This document shows positions 8,169 to 17,332 of a stretch of DNA of 64,000 nucleotides, in pieces. The stretch's first letter is position 1. Each line of letters opens with the position of its first letter. Source of the stretch: Salinimicrobium sp. TH3 (GTDB lineage: Bacteria; Bacteroidota; Bacteroidia; Flavobacteriales; Flavobacteriaceae). The position numbers were made by a program, and so were the translations under genes. The notes beneath the pieces were generated by a model. That model worked only from the letters and a program-made list of their open reading frames with translations. It was not told the DNA's origin and ran no database searches. The stretch lies in NCBI RefSeq assembly GCF_026676115.1, contig NZ_JAPONB010000002.1, forward strand, positions 1 to 64,000, read 5' to 3'.

Positions 8169-9941
8169 TCAGTCAACAATTTCCATCTTTTTCAGCAGGA
8201 AAGAAGCATTCATATTTTGGCAAACTCCTTCCTTAAAGCGGTAGTCGAAATTAAGTTCGTCGTTGATGATCTCGGCATCAAAATAGTAGTTTTTTACCTG
8301 CGGCAGCTCTTCTGTCACTTCACAAAGGCTAAGGTCATGAGTAGCGATAATTCCCGTGGAATTGGAGCGAACAAGCTTTTCTATAAATTTTCGGGACCCG
8401 ATTGCCTTATCGGTGCTGTTAGTTCCCTTAAGGATCTCGTCGAGAATAATAAAATATTTATCGGTTTTGATCTCGTCCACTACAAACTTGAGCCGCTTTA
8501 ATTCAGAAAAGAAATAGGATTCATCATCTGTAAGCGAGTCTGTTGTGCGCATACTGGTGATAAGCTTTATAGGTGTGTAATGACAGGAAGTGGCACAAAC
8601 CGGAAGACCGACATTTCCCATAAGGATCTGCAAACTTACAGTTCTCAAAAAGGTGCTTTTCCCGGCCATGTTCGCACCGGTGATGATAAAAAATTGCTCT
8701 TTTTCTATAGAAAAGTTATTGGCAATCCGCTTTTCGGGATCCAATAAAGGGTGTGCGAGTTGAGTGGCATCAGAAATATGGGAGTCGTGATGCAGTTCGG
8801 GAAAAACATAAACGGGATGATTGAAGGCAAAATTCCCAAGGGAATTATAGGCATCCAGAAATTCTATCGCGCGGAACCATTTTTGGACCACCTGTCCATG
8901 TTCCTGGATCCACTTTTCCAGTTTCCAGGAATAACGCAGGTCCCACAGCAAAAAACCATTCCCAAGAACTCCAAAGATCATGTTGTTGCGTTGGTCCAAA
9001 GAATCTATAGCTTTGGAAAATTTCTTAAGGATGGCAGAAGCCTTCTGTTTTTCGGAAGCTATCTCATCCTTGTTCTTCCGTAGCAATTCAGATTCAAAAG
9101 TGGTGTTTTCAATAAGGCCGAGCAATTGGTAATACTGGTGAAAAGTATCCTGCACCTTGCTTACACTGGAAGAGAGCAGGTTAATGCGCTTTAGGAAAAA
9201 TCCTGTGATGAGCAGGCCTGCAAAAAACCATAACGCCAGTTCAATTCCCCCAATCAAATCAAGAAAATAAGCAGCTATGACAACCCCCGAAATGGTAGAG
9301 AAAAGTAAAGGAAGCCACTTCATAAAGCCGGGAACAAAACCTTTGTAGTTGTTAAGCCAGCCCGTTATTACAGCTGTTCTGGATTCAGTTTTTACAAGCG
9401 TAGCCAGGGCAGAGAAATTCTGTCGCCAGTCGGCTTTTTCAGCCAGCTCTTTTACAGCATCCTGCTTCAGGTTGATATTATCAATATCATTTGAAAGCAG
9501 CAACTGTGCGAGCTTATCATTTCCTTCCAGCAGCGTTGTACGGTTCAAATACTGAAAAAAAGAACCTTTCCCGAAAAGATCGATATCCTGACTGTATGGA
9601 TGTAATGGATCGGCGAACTCAGTTCCTGTGGGTAATTGATGAAAATTCCTCTTAAGGACCTCCAGTTCGGTCTCATTGATCCTTATTAACTCCCGGAATT
9701 TATCCCGCTCGTACCGCAGATCGGAATGCCTGGAAACAAGTAGTATGAAGATCGCGATCCCAACAAGAATGGAAGCAATAACAGCAGTAGAATTTCCCCA
9801 AAAGGCGTAAACAGCATAGGCCACCGCCAAAAAAATAAGGAGTCGCAATAAACTGGATAAACCCAGTTTGCGGGAAGCAGCATGAAGCTGAGTACGATAT
9901 TTCTCTATCTGGGCATTATAAAAAATTGCGGGATCCTGCAT
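8169..9941 (-). CDS. Membrane-anchored MutS-like ATPase
   Basis: The 590-residue protein has a C-terminal MutS ATPase domain. Walker A is GANMAGKSTFL (422-432), Walker B is YFIILDE with D501/E502, then GTNSTD and the ATHD histidine (about 532). It lacks the MutS mismatch-binding domain I and the MutS2 Smr nuclease. Two hydrophobic hairpins (about 25-65 and 205-250) predict membrane attachment, which is unlike canonical MutS. The middle resembles the MutS core/clamp helices. This Bacteroidota-typical subgroup is usually annotated as a DNA mismatch repair protein, but a repair role is unproven. Confidence 0.85.
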   Translation of the reverse strand: MQDPAIFYNAQIEKYRTQLHAASRKLGLSSLLRLLIFLAVAYAVYAFWGNSTAVIASILVGIAIFILLVSRHSDLRYERDKFRELIRINETELEVLKRNFHQLPTGTEFADPLHPYSQDIDLFGKGSFFQYLNRTTLLEGNDKLAQLLLSNDIDNINLKQDAVKELAEKADWRQNFSALATLVKTESRTAVITGWLNNYKGFVPGFMKWLPLLFSTISGVVIAAYFLDLIGGIELALWFFAGLLITGFFLKRINLLSSSVSKVQDTFHQYYQLLGLIENTTFESELLRKNKDEIASEKQKASAILKKFSKAIDSLDQRNNMIFGVLGNGFLLWDLRYSWKLEKWIQEHGQVVQKWFRAIEFLDAYNSLGNFAFNHPVYVFPELHHDSHISDATQLAHPLLDPEKRIANNFSIEKEQFFIITGANMAGKSTFLRTVSLQILMGNVGLPVCATSCHYTPIKLITSMRTTDSLTDDESYFFSELKRLKFVVDEIKTDKYFIILDEILKGTNSTDKAIGSRKFIEKLVRSNSTGIIATHDLSLCEVTEELPQVKNYYFDAEIINDELNFDYRFKEGVCQNMNASFLLKKMEIVD

Positions 9942-9947
9942 CTAAAT

Positions 9948-10304
9948 CTATAAATTTTGTAATTCCTGCTGAAGTTTCTTTGAAAGACCGGAGACCACCA
10001 GCGAGTAAGAATGATCAATAAGTTCTTTGACTAATTTTGGCGGAAGGCTCTCTGTTTGTAAGCTATTCCAATGTTTTTTACTCATGTGATAGGCGCCTTC
10101 AATATGATCTGGATATTCATCCCTAAGTGAGAGCGCTTTTTCGGGATCACATTTAAGACTTACCCGAAAAGGAATCGTCTCCAGGGCTGCCAGTGCAAAC
10201 ATTTTCCCCGCCACTTTGAATACCAGAGCATCGGGACCAAAAGGCAACTCTTCGGTCACGCCCCGTTTAGCTAAACAATAAGTTCTAACGGCCTCAATAT
10301 CCAT
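9948..10304 (-). CDS. MmcQ/YjbR family DNA-binding-like protein
   Basis: The 118-residue cytosolic protein matches MmcQ/YjbR over its length: an N-terminal RTYCLAKRGVTEELPFG, then VFKVAGKMFAL and a C-terminal KHWNSLQTESLP with SYSLVVSGL. The fold resembles a double-wing motif, but the function is unknown. It lies 6 bp downstream-side of the MutS-like gene on the same strand and may be co-transcribed with it. Confidence 0.85.
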   Translation of the reverse strand: MDIEAVRTYCLAKRGVTEELPFGPDALVFKVAGKMFALAALETIPFRVSLKCDPEKALSLRDEYPDHIEGAYHMSKKHWNSLQTESLPPKLVKELIDHSYSLVVSGLSKKLQQELQNL

Positions 10305-10322
10305 AGCCCAAAGATAAGAACT

Positions 10323-10712
10323 TCAGGACAGTTGAGGACCCTGTTCCTTCTTTGTCATTTTCTCTTTTCCAATTTCCCCCAGGTGGGTATATTTAAAGCC
10401 TTTTTTGTACTTAAGTCCGTAGCCCAGCATTCTGTCAAAAGCAGCGTGGGAGAACAAAATGACACCAGCCAACTGCAACACCGGAATAAGAAAAAAGGCA
10501 CCCGCGAGAAAGATAAGAATAGCCAATCCCCTGTGATGAAAAAGATTGTATAAAACTGCTCCGGCTTTATTCCCAAAGGCATAACCAATCATCCCGAGAT
10601 CTGGTCCCAGGAACAACACCAAAAACCACCACCATTCGTAATGCAGAAATCCAAAGACATAGATTCCCAGAAGGAGCATTGTAAGCTCTTCAAGTTTTAA
10701 AGTTGTTTTCAT
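10323..10712 (-). CDS. DUF4260 family membrane protein
   Basis: The 129-residue protein has four hydrophobic segments and the DUF4260 signature pieces FLGPDLGMIGY, GAVLYNLFHH and HAAFDRMLGYGLKY followed by FKYTHLGEIG. Family function is unknown. Its ATG overlaps the upstream cyclase stop (ATGA), so the two are translationally coupled. Confidence 0.8.
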   Translation of the reverse strand: MKTTLKLEELTMLLLGIYVFGFLHYEWWWFLVLFLGPDLGMIGYAFGNKAGAVLYNLFHHRGLAILIFLAGAFFLIPVLQLAGVILFSHAAFDRMLGYGLKYKKGFKYTHLGEIGKEKMTKKEQGPQLS

Positions 10713-11461
10713 TTTAATTCAGGTTTATAAAGTACAGGTTTGGAAGGCGCAGCATCATTTTCAAAAGATGCGGGTTGGAGGTTGAGGAAATAGAATCCGT
10801 CCTCAATTCTTGAAGGAGCGTAAACAAGTTCTGTTATAGTCGCATTAAGTCGGACATTTTTTGGATAATTCCAAAAAGCTTTATGCGCCAGCAGCTTTCC
10901 GCCGTCTTCTTCTCTGTCAACAGAAGGCAGATCGATCAATAAATGCTCCACGCCGCATTCCCGGATGTAAATTGCCGCTTCTTCCTGCAAGTAAGGCCAG
11001 TTGGAATGGGAATAGTGTTTGCTGCGCTTGGCAATGCTGTTAGGAAGCGTACGAATGATAAGCGCCTGGGCTTCCTCTTTACTAAAATGTGCTTTTATTT
11101 GCTCTTTAGTGATCACCTCATCCCCGTTAATCTTAACAGGCTCCACTGAGATCAGTTTAGCGGCAAAAAAGAAGGTTTTGAGACTTTCGTTGATGCTGTG
11201 GAACTCGGGGGTGATATGCCCCACGCATTCGGTGTGGGTAGTATGCCCGTGCGGATTGAAATAGATATTATTGAAGTTGACAGATCCACCTTTGCTCACT
11301 TTCCCAATCCAGTTTCCTTCCTGTACAGGTGCAATTCTTGGTGCTTTAAGATACCAGGCAACGGGATTTTTGTCGTCTCCCCGTAAACTCAGGGAAATAT
11401 CCAGGGGTTTGGAGAGGTCAATTTGGTATTGTTGCTGATTGTATATTATTAGGGCCTGCAT
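10709..11461 (-). CDS. Cyclase family protein (kynurenine formamidase-like fold)
   Basis: The 250-residue protein belongs to the putative cyclase/KynB metal-hydrolase family. The metal-binding stretch reads NPHGHTTHTECVGHI (about 69-83), a variant of the family's HxGTHxDxPxH, with Asp replaced by Glu. VEHLLIDLPSVDREEDGG gives the downstream acidic motif. It could hydrolyse an N-formyl or lactone substrate, but no tryptophan catabolic genes are adjacent. It forms a two-gene unit with the DUF4260 gene. Confidence 0.75.
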   Translation of the reverse strand: MQALIIYNQQQYQIDLSKPLDISLSLRGDDKNPVAWYLKAPRIAPVQEGNWIGKVSKGGSVNFNNIYFNPHGHTTHTECVGHITPEFHSINESLKTFFFAAKLISVEPVKINGDEVITKEQIKAHFSKEEAQALIIRTLPNSIAKRSKHYSHSNWPYLQEEAAIYIRECGVEHLLIDLPSVDREEDGGKLLAHKAFWNYPKNVRLNATITELVYAPSRIEDGFYFLNLQPASFENDAAPSKPVLYKPELK

Positions 11462-11518
11462 ATTGAAATCCTATAGTTGAATCAAAGATAATGGGATTAA
11501 TTTTTTGGTGATAGAAGA

Positions 11519-12288
11519 AGACCCTGAAAATAAATTCAGGGTGACGGATGTCTTTTCTGTCGTCATGCTAAACTCGTTTCAGCATCTCTTTCACATTCCA
11601 ATTCAAATGGACCCTTAAATAAATTCAGGGTGACGGGTTCTTTGTACCACGTCATGCTGAACTCGTTTCAGCATCTCTTACCGACATTCCATTTCAAAAG
11701 GACCCTGAAATAAATTCAGGGTGACGGAGGCCTTTTCTGTCGTCATGCTGAACTCGTTTCAGCATCTCTTTCACATTCCAATTCAAATGGACCCTGAAAT
11801 GAATTCAGGGTGACGGGTTCTTTGTACCACGTCATGCTGAACTCGTTTCAGCATCTCTTAAGGCCCGATCTGGTGAAAAAGATCTTCTAATTCTGGATTT
11901 AACTGCTTTATCAAGTTCCACTTCCATTCTTTATGCCAGTTCTTCAACTGCTTTTCTCTTGCTATTGCCTGATAAATTGCAGAAAACTCTTCAAAATAAA
12001 CAAGAACTTTTAAGTTGTACTTTTTTGTAAAAATAGAACCTTTACGCGATTTGTGCTCAACTACTCGCTTATAAAGATCTGTAGTAACGCCAATGTATAG
12101 CATGGATCTCCTCTCATTCGAAAGGATGTAAACAAAGCTGTTTTTCATAACCAGATCATAGTTTACAAGGACCCTAAAACAAGTTCAGGGTGACGGGTTC
12201 ATTGTACCACGTCATGCAAACTTGTTTCAGCATCTCTTACCAAGATTCCATTTCAAAAGGATCCTGAAAATAAATTCAGGGTGACAGA
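11519..12288. repeat. Array of 90-bp palindromic repeats interrupted by a GIY-YIG gene
   Basis: Units start at about 11521, 11611, 11702, 11791 and 12171, with a half unit at 12261. Each holds a hairpin ACCCTGAA-TAAA-TTCAGGGT plus a second one, ATGCTGAAC-TCG-TTTCAGCAT. Two subtypes alternate, so units 1-2 and 3-4 form a roughly 180-bp duplicated dimer. The spacing is interrupted only between units 4 and 5, where the GIY-YIG gene sits. These are intergenic palindromes, not CRISPR repeats. Confidence 0.9.
11858..12148 (-). CDS. GIY-YIG domain protein (single-domain, UPF0213-like)
   Basis: The 96-residue protein is a stand-alone GIY-YIG nuclease fold. FVYILSN and LYIGVTTDLYKRVVEHK supply the YIL/YIG elements and catalytic Arg. 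Later come a Glu in YFEEF and a terminal LIKQLNPEL typical of the small flavobacterial members. Its stop codon falls on the last bases of a 90-bp repeat unit, and the whole gene replaces one inter-repeat interval. No partner domain or methylase is present. Nuclease activity is unproven for these short proteins. Confidence 0.85.
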   Translation of the reverse strand: MKNSFVYILSNERRSMLYIGVTTDLYKRVVEHKSRKGSIFTKKYNLKVLVYFEEFSAIYQAIAREKQLKNWHKEWKWNLIKQLNPELEDLFHQIGP

Positions 12289-12297
12289 TTAGTTACT

Positions 12298-13425
12298 TTA
12301 CTCCTCCACCCAAAATAGCTCCGAGGCAATACCATCACTCAAAAATTTCCCTTTTTTGGAAACCTGCAACCTCTCCTGATCCCACTCCAGCATTCCGTCA
12401 TCAACTAAAGCGGCAGCTTCCCGAAGCAGGTAATCTTTATATTTTTTCCCAAAGCTCCTTTCCACCTCATCTACTAAAATCCCCCACCTGGTTCGCAGGC
12501 GGGTCATTACGAGCTCATTGTACCTGTCGGTAATGGAAAGCTTCTCAACCTCTGCCGGGATTTCCCCTTTTTGAAGCGCCTTGATGTAGAGTGTATTATT
12601 ACTAACATTCCATTTTCTGTGAAATCCATCAAAAGAATGTGCCGATGGCCCTATCCCCAAATAAGGTTTCCCAAACCAGTATGCGGTATTGTTCCGGGAA
12701 AAGTAGCCGGGCTTTCCAAAGTTGGAAAACTCATAATTATCAAAGCCGGCAGTTGCTAATTTGTCAATCATGATCTCATACTGCTCTTTTGCAGCCTCTT
12801 CCTCTACCGGCGCTATCTTCCCTTTTTCTATCATGCTTTTCAAGGCGGTACGCGGTTCAACGGTGAGAGCATAACTGGAAATATGTGGCACTCCAAGCTC
12901 AAGGGCAATATCAAGATTTTCCTTCCAGCGGTCGTTGCTCATCCCGGGGATACCGTAAATGAGATCAATGGAGATATTCTCAAAATGCTTTTTTGCCATT
13001 TTGATTGATTCCAAAGCTTCAGCTGAATTATGTGCACGGTTCATCAGCTTAAGGTCTTCTTCAAAAAAAGATTGCACTCCAATACTCAGCCGGTTCACAG
13101 GAGAAGCTGCCAGCATCTTCAGTTTTTCTTCAGTAAGATCATCGGGGTTAGCTTCCAAAGTTATTTCCGGATCTTTGGTGACTTTATAGTAGTCATGAAT
13201 AACAGTGAAGATCTGCTGTAATTCTTCGGCAGAAAGTAACGACGGAGTCCCGCCTCCAAAGTAGATAGTCTCTACCTCATCTTTTATTTCATCCTTTCGC
13301 AGCTCCAGCTCTTTGCAGATCGCCTTCACCATCTCCGGCTTCTTCTTTACCGAAGTCGAAAAATGAAAGTCACAGTAGTGACAGGCTTGTTTACAAAAAG
13401 GTATGTGAATATAAATTCCAGCCAT
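12298..13425 (-). CDS. hemW: HemW-type radical SAM haem chaperone
   Basis: The 375-residue cytosolic radical SAM enzyme has its [4Fe-4S] CxxxCxxC motif at C11/C15/C18 in IPFCKQACHYCDF. It also shows GGGTPSLL, EANPDDL, RLSIGVQSF and the HemN C-terminal helical domain with RTRWGI. It is shorter than HemN and has the N-terminal MAGIYIHIPFC typical of HemW, which delivers haem to respiratory proteins rather than oxidising coproporphyrinogen. That would suit the cytochrome genes elsewhere in the window, though no operon link exists. Confidence 0.88.
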   Translation of the reverse strand: MAGIYIHIPFCKQACHYCDFHFSTSVKKKPEMVKAICKELELRKDEIKDEVETIYFGGGTPSLLSAEELQQIFTVIHDYYKVTKDPEITLEANPDDLTEEKLKMLAASPVNRLSIGVQSFFEEDLKLMNRAHNSAEALESIKMAKKHFENISIDLIYGIPGMSNDRWKENLDIALELGVPHISSYALTVEPRTALKSMIEKGKIAPVEEEAAKEQYEIMIDKLATAGFDNYEFSNFGKPGYFSRNNTAYWFGKPYLGIGPSAHSFDGFHRKWNVSNNTLYIKALQKGEIPAEVEKLSITDRYNELVMTRLRTRWGILVDEVERSFGKKYKDYLLREAAALVDDGMLEWDQERLQVSKKGKFLSDGIASELFWVEE

Positions 13426-13506
13426 TGTTCAATTTGAAGATTCGAAAATTTGAAGATTTGAAGATGAAATGGAATTTTCTAATTCTCAAATCCTCTAATT
13501 TTCAAA

Positions 13507-14058
13507 TTATTTTATTTTCCCCGGATTTTGCTTTACAAAAGCTGCCCAGCCCGAATAATTTTTCCCGATCTCCACTTTTCCGGAGTTATAGAAGTGGCAA
13601 ACCGCAGCTGCGAGTCCGTCGGTGGCATCGAGGTTCTTGGGGAGGGATTTAAGTGATAGAAGGCTCTGTAGCATTCCCGCGACCTGTTCCTTGCTTGCAT
13701 TTCCATTTCCGGTAATGGCCATTTTTATCTTTTTTGGAGAATATTCTGTTACCGGCACTTCCCTGCTCAATCCCGCTGCCATGGCAACTCCCTGTGCCCG
13801 CCCCAGCTTAAGCATGGATTGCACATTTTTTCCGAAGAAAGGGGCTTCAATAGCAATTTCATCGGGATGCCAGGTGTCAATAAGTTCTACTGTTCGTTCA
13901 AAGATGAGCTTCAGCTTGATATAAGGATCATCATACTTTTGCAGGTGCAGTTCGTTAAGTTGCAGGAAAGACATTTTGCGGTTCACAACCTTAATTAGCC
14001 CAAAGCCCATGATCGTGGTTCCGGGATCAATGCCTAAAATGATTTTTTCGGTATTCAA
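13507..14058 (-). CDS. ruvC: Crossover junction endodeoxyribonuclease RuvC
   Basis: The 183-residue protein is a Holliday-junction resolvase of homologous recombination. The catalytic acidic set is complete: D11 (GIDPGTT), E71 (IEAPFF), D144 and D147 (DATDGLA). Length fits the family. There is no upstream in-frame ATG; TTG at 14058 gives the family N-terminus (NTEKIILGIDPG), so a TTG start is proposed. It lies 81 bp from hemW on the same strand. Confidence 0.92.
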   Translation of the reverse strand: MNTEKIILGIDPGTTIMGFGLIKVVNRKMSFLQLNELHLQKYDDPYIKLKLIFERTVELIDTWHPDEIAIEAPFFGKNVQSMLKLGRAQGVAMAAGLSREVPVTEYSPKKIKMAITGNGNASKEQVAGMLQSLLSLKSLPKNLDATDGLAAAVCHFYNSGKVEIGKNYSGWAAFVKQNPGKIK

Positions 14059-14134
14059 AAGCTTCGTAATATTGCAAGATCAAACCTGCCGGTGATGAAA
14101 TGCCGGGAAATTCAACCGGTTCTTAAATAAATTT

Positions 14135-15103
14135 ATGCGAATAACCTCGCACAAAGCTAATCAATTCTTCTCACTAGTAATCAAGATCCTGGTGGTCCTG
14201 GCAGCAGTATCATTTATTTGGTACAAAGTCACCAATGATGAGGCCATGGATTTTGACAGTTTTGTTGATATACTTAATGATTACAGGATCTTTTCCTTTA
14301 CCAATATAATGGTTTTGATAATTCTCACCGTTCTCAACTGGTACTTTGAGATTCTCAAATGGCAAAATTTAAGCTCCCATGTGCGGGAGAATTCTTTTAA
14401 AGCTGCCATGCGCGAAAGTTTGGCTTCTTTCACTGCTGCTATTTTCACCCCCAGCCGTATTGGGGAGTACGGGGCCAAGTGCCTTTACTACACCCGCTCA
14501 TCGTGGAGAAAGATCATTTTTCTCAACTTCCTTGGAAATACCGCTCAACTTTTCGCCACTTATTTCTTTGGGATTGCAGGACTCCTGTTTCTCATAACTT
14601 CACTGGATCATCTTGCTCTTCCCGTATTCAATATTATCCTGGTAACAGGTTTGTTATTTGCGCCATTTATTCTTTATGTGGTTATGAAGAAATTCAGGAT
14701 TCGGATTAAAGGCTATTCTATTCAAAGACTGGAAGAATCTTTTCACAATGTTTCTGAAAAAATTCGCTGGAACACCCTCATTTTTGCCAGCATAAGATTC
14801 CTGATATTTACCCACCAGTTCTATTTCCTGCTGCTGCAATTCAAGGTTGATGTCTCTTATCCATTACTAATTTCGGCTGTATTCAGCACCTATATTCTGG
14901 CTTCCATCATTCCCACCATGATCATTTTTGATGCTTTCATCAAAGGTGGATTTGCGGTGTGGATCTTCGGATTATTGCAAGTGCCACAAATCATTGTGTT
15001 TACGATAGTTCTTACCGTGTGGATCCTAAATTTTGGCCTGCCCGGTCTTGCCGGAAGTTACTATATCCTTAGGTACAAAAAGTCCAAGCACGCTATAGCA
15101 TGA
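14135..15103 (+). CDS. Flippase-like membrane protein (UPF0104/AglD-type)
   Basis: The 322-residue integral membrane protein has about 8 hydrophobic segments. The layout (NWYFEILKWQNLS, then FTPSRIGEYGAKCLY) matches the lysylphosphatidylglycerol synthase N-terminal/flippase-like superfamily; the TPSRIGEYG motif is typical. It ends in an ATGA overlap with a glycosyltransferase. The pair may build or move a lipid-linked glycan (inference). Confidence 0.8.
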   Translation: MRITSHKANQFFSLVIKILVVLAAVSFIWYKVTNDEAMDFDSFVDILNDYRIFSFTNIMVLIILTVLNWYFEILKWQNLSSHVRENSFKAAMRESLASFTAAIFTPSRIGEYGAKCLYYTRSSWRKIIFLNFLGNTAQLFATYFFGIAGLLFLITSLDHLALPVFNIILVTGLLFAPFILYVVMKKFRIRIKGYSIQRLEESFHNVSEKIRWNTLIFASIRFLIFTHQFYFLLLQFKVDVSYPLLISAVFSTYILASIIPTMIIFDAFIKGGFAVWIFGLLQVPQIIVFTIVLTVWILNFGLPGLAGSYYILRYKKSKHAIA

Positions 15104-16233
15104 TCGCGGGAGCTGTAGTTATCACGCTACTTTATGTCCTAACCATGTTGTTTCTCCTTTACGGGTTTACTCATGTGCCAAATTTCTCCGGAAAAAATTC
15201 TGCTCCAAAAACCACTTTTTCAATAGTCATTGTCTACCGCAATGAATCTGAAAATCTTCAGCTGTTATTTAAATCTCTTCGGAAGTTGGAGTATCCCCCG
15301 GAGCTGTTTGAAATCCTTGCAGTCAATGATGCTTCCGAAGATAATTCAGCAGAATTATGGCAGGAATTCCTGAAGGAATATCCTCAACTCAACATTAGGT
15401 TACTGGAGAATATCCGGAAATCGGGCAGTCCCAAAAAAGATGGGCTTGAACTGGCGGTTTCGACTTCAGGAAATGATTATATCGTAACCACAGATGCCGA
15501 TTGTGAGGTGCCACAGGACTGGCTAAAGGAATACAACTCCCTGATCTTAAAGACCAATGCAGCTGCCATTGCCGCCCCGGTCACTTTAAAGACTGAAGGG
15601 TCAAAAATGTCATTTTTGGACCACTTTCAGGAGCTGGATATTTTTAGTTTGCAGGCTGCCACCATTGGAGGATTTGGCGTAGACCTCCCATTTATGTGCA
15701 ACGGCGCTAACTTTTGCTACTCAAAAGAGGCATTCTTGAAGGTGAATGGTTTCGAAGGAAATAGAGATGTGGCGAGTGGCGATGATGTTTTCCTGTTGGA
15801 GAAGTTCCAAAAATCTGGTTTAAAAACAGCATTTTTGAAATCCCGGGAAGCAGTGGTATTGACAGCCCCAACCGGCTCCTGGAGGGAACTTTTCTTCCAG
15901 CGAGTGAGATGGGCTTCAAAAACTACAGCCTATAAAAGTTTTTTCTCCAGGGGCCTGGGTATGCTTGTTTTCCTGATGAATCTACTAATTGTCACTTTTA
16001 GCATTCTCGTGTTTTTAGGTCTATTACAACCTTCACTGCTGCTCATTTGTTTCCTGCTCAAGTTCAATGTGGATTTCTATCTCATTTACAGCAGCGCAAA
16101 ATTCTTTAGCAGGGAAAAGGCCATGAAAACCTATTTTCTAAGCAGCTTACTTTATCCCTTCTTTAGCAGTGCTGTTGCAATATTTTCTTTATTCTCTGGT
16201 TATAAATGGAAAGGCCGTAACTTTACAAAATAA
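15100..16233 (+). CDS. Membrane-bound family 2 glycosyltransferase
   Basis: The 377-residue protein has one N-terminal span (about 3-22), a GT-A catalytic domain, and two to three C-terminal spans (about 285-370). Seen motifs are IVYRNESENL, VNDASEDNS, the DxD element TTDADC (D132/D134), GDDVF and the QRVRW (QxxRW) acceptor motif. That combination marks processive or inner-membrane GT2 enzymes. Sugar and acceptor are unknown. It is translationally coupled to the flippase-like gene by a 4-bp overlap. Confidence 0.88.
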   Translation: MIAGAVVITLLYVLTMLFLLYGFTHVPNFSGKNSAPKTTFSIVIVYRNESENLQLLFKSLRKLEYPPELFEILAVNDASEDNSAELWQEFLKEYPQLNIRLLENIRKSGSPKKDGLELAVSTSGNDYIVTTDADCEVPQDWLKEYNSLILKTNAAAIAAPVTLKTEGSKMSFLDHFQELDIFSLQAATIGGFGVDLPFMCNGANFCYSKEAFLKVNGFEGNRDVASGDDVFLLEKFQKSGLKTAFLKSREAVVLTAPTGSWRELFFQRVRWASKTTAYKSFFSRGLGMLVFLMNLLIVTFSILVFLGLLQPSLLLICFLLKFNVDFYLIYSSAKFFSREKAMKTYFLSSLLYPFFSSAVAIFSLFSGYKWKGRNFTK

Positions 16234-16281
16234 GGCTCACCCGATTTTTTCTTATCTTTAAATTTATTGTTTTCCCTTAAA

Positions 16282-17154
16282 ATGCAAAAAATAAAAGCCT
16301 TCTTATTCGGTTTGTTCTTTTGTCTTGCACTCCCCATGGCTGCGCAGGAAACCTATATTATCAATAAAGATACGCTGCAACTTAACAGGGAAGTAAAGGG
16401 ACCTCTTAGCCTCTTTTGGGCAGAAGAAGATCATAACTACAGGTACTTTGTGCAAAAGGGCAATCGCATGGTAGAATTGCTCAACCCTAATGGGAACGGG
16501 CAATATAAAGAACAGCTTCTTGAATTAACTGCAGATGAGAAAATAAGGACGCAAGATGTTCTATTCGTACTTTACAGCCTGCGGCATTTTACCAACACCT
16601 ATAATTCTATGGTCCAGGAGGATTATGTCAAGAATGAATCCACCAAAAACATCAAACAGAGAATTGCCTTTTTTGCGGGACTCTCAAATAATATTTACAC
16701 CGATAATCCTGAAAATATTCTTGTACCGGTGGCAGGCCTGGAATATGAATTTTATGACCCTAATCTGGCGCCACGCCATTCTGCATTTCTTCAGTTGCGG
16801 CATAGCTTCAAAGGGAATGATTACCGCTACACCTCTACTCAGCTGTCTATCAATTACCGGTTCAAGGCGCTTTATTTAAAACATTTTGACATTCATGTAG
16901 ACGCCCGGCTGGCAAGTTTGTTCTATTCAGAAGAGACCATAACAATTACAAATGATGCGGGGGAAGTAGTCGCCGTAAAGGATGACAGCGGCTTTACCTT
17001 TACTACACCCTTGAGTTTTGGAATAGGCAGCGATATTAAGGTCACCCCTAACAGTTTTATCACTGTGGGTTATAATGATATTTTTGCCATTGTTCTTGAC
17101 AGTAACGGCAGGTTTCCTCTTGATTTTACCTTGGGATATAAGTACAATCTTTAG
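16282..17154 (+). CDS. Secreted protein, possible outer-membrane beta-barrel, function unknown
   Basis: The 290-residue protein starts at ATG 16282, giving a signal peptide (MQKIKAFLFGLFFCLALPMAAQ); a TTG five codons upstream is less likely. The C-terminal half (about 130-290) alternates polar and aromatic residues and ends YKYNL, resembling flavobacterial outer-membrane barrels. No family is recognised. It follows the glycosyltransferase by 48 bp. Confidence 0.65.
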   Translation: MQKIKAFLFGLFFCLALPMAAQETYIINKDTLQLNREVKGPLSLFWAEEDHNYRYFVQKGNRMVELLNPNGNGQYKEQLLELTADEKIRTQDVLFVLYSLRHFTNTYNSMVQEDYVKNESTKNIKQRIAFFAGLSNNIYTDNPENILVPVAGLEYEFYDPNLAPRHSAFLQLRHSFKGNDYRYTSTQLSINYRFKALYLKHFDIHVDARLASLFYSEETITITNDAGEVVAVKDDSGFTFTTPLSFGIGSDIKVTPNSFITVGYNDIFAIVLDSNGRFPLDFTLGYKYNL

Positions 17155-17332
17155 GTGTTGGCCGGGGCTGCGGCGGAAAGATTCAAGAGCCATAAACCAG
17201 GACTTTTTAATAAGTTTTCTTTATAGTTCCTGAAAAATCAAAGTTTTCGCAATTCAAATTTCTACAGTCTAACTTCTTGCAAACCTCCTGTGTACTGCTA
17301 AATTTTGCTAACCGGTCACTGACCACTGTGCA

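Noticed and set aside
8169-9941. Canonical mutS or mutS2
   Set aside because: Neither the mismatch-binding domain nor the Smr domain is present and membrane segments are predicted, so no gene symbol was given.
11519-12288. Possible CRISPR array
   Set aside because: Units are about 70 bp with internal hairpins, spacers are near-identical to one another, and no cas gene is present; these are intergenic palindromic repeats.
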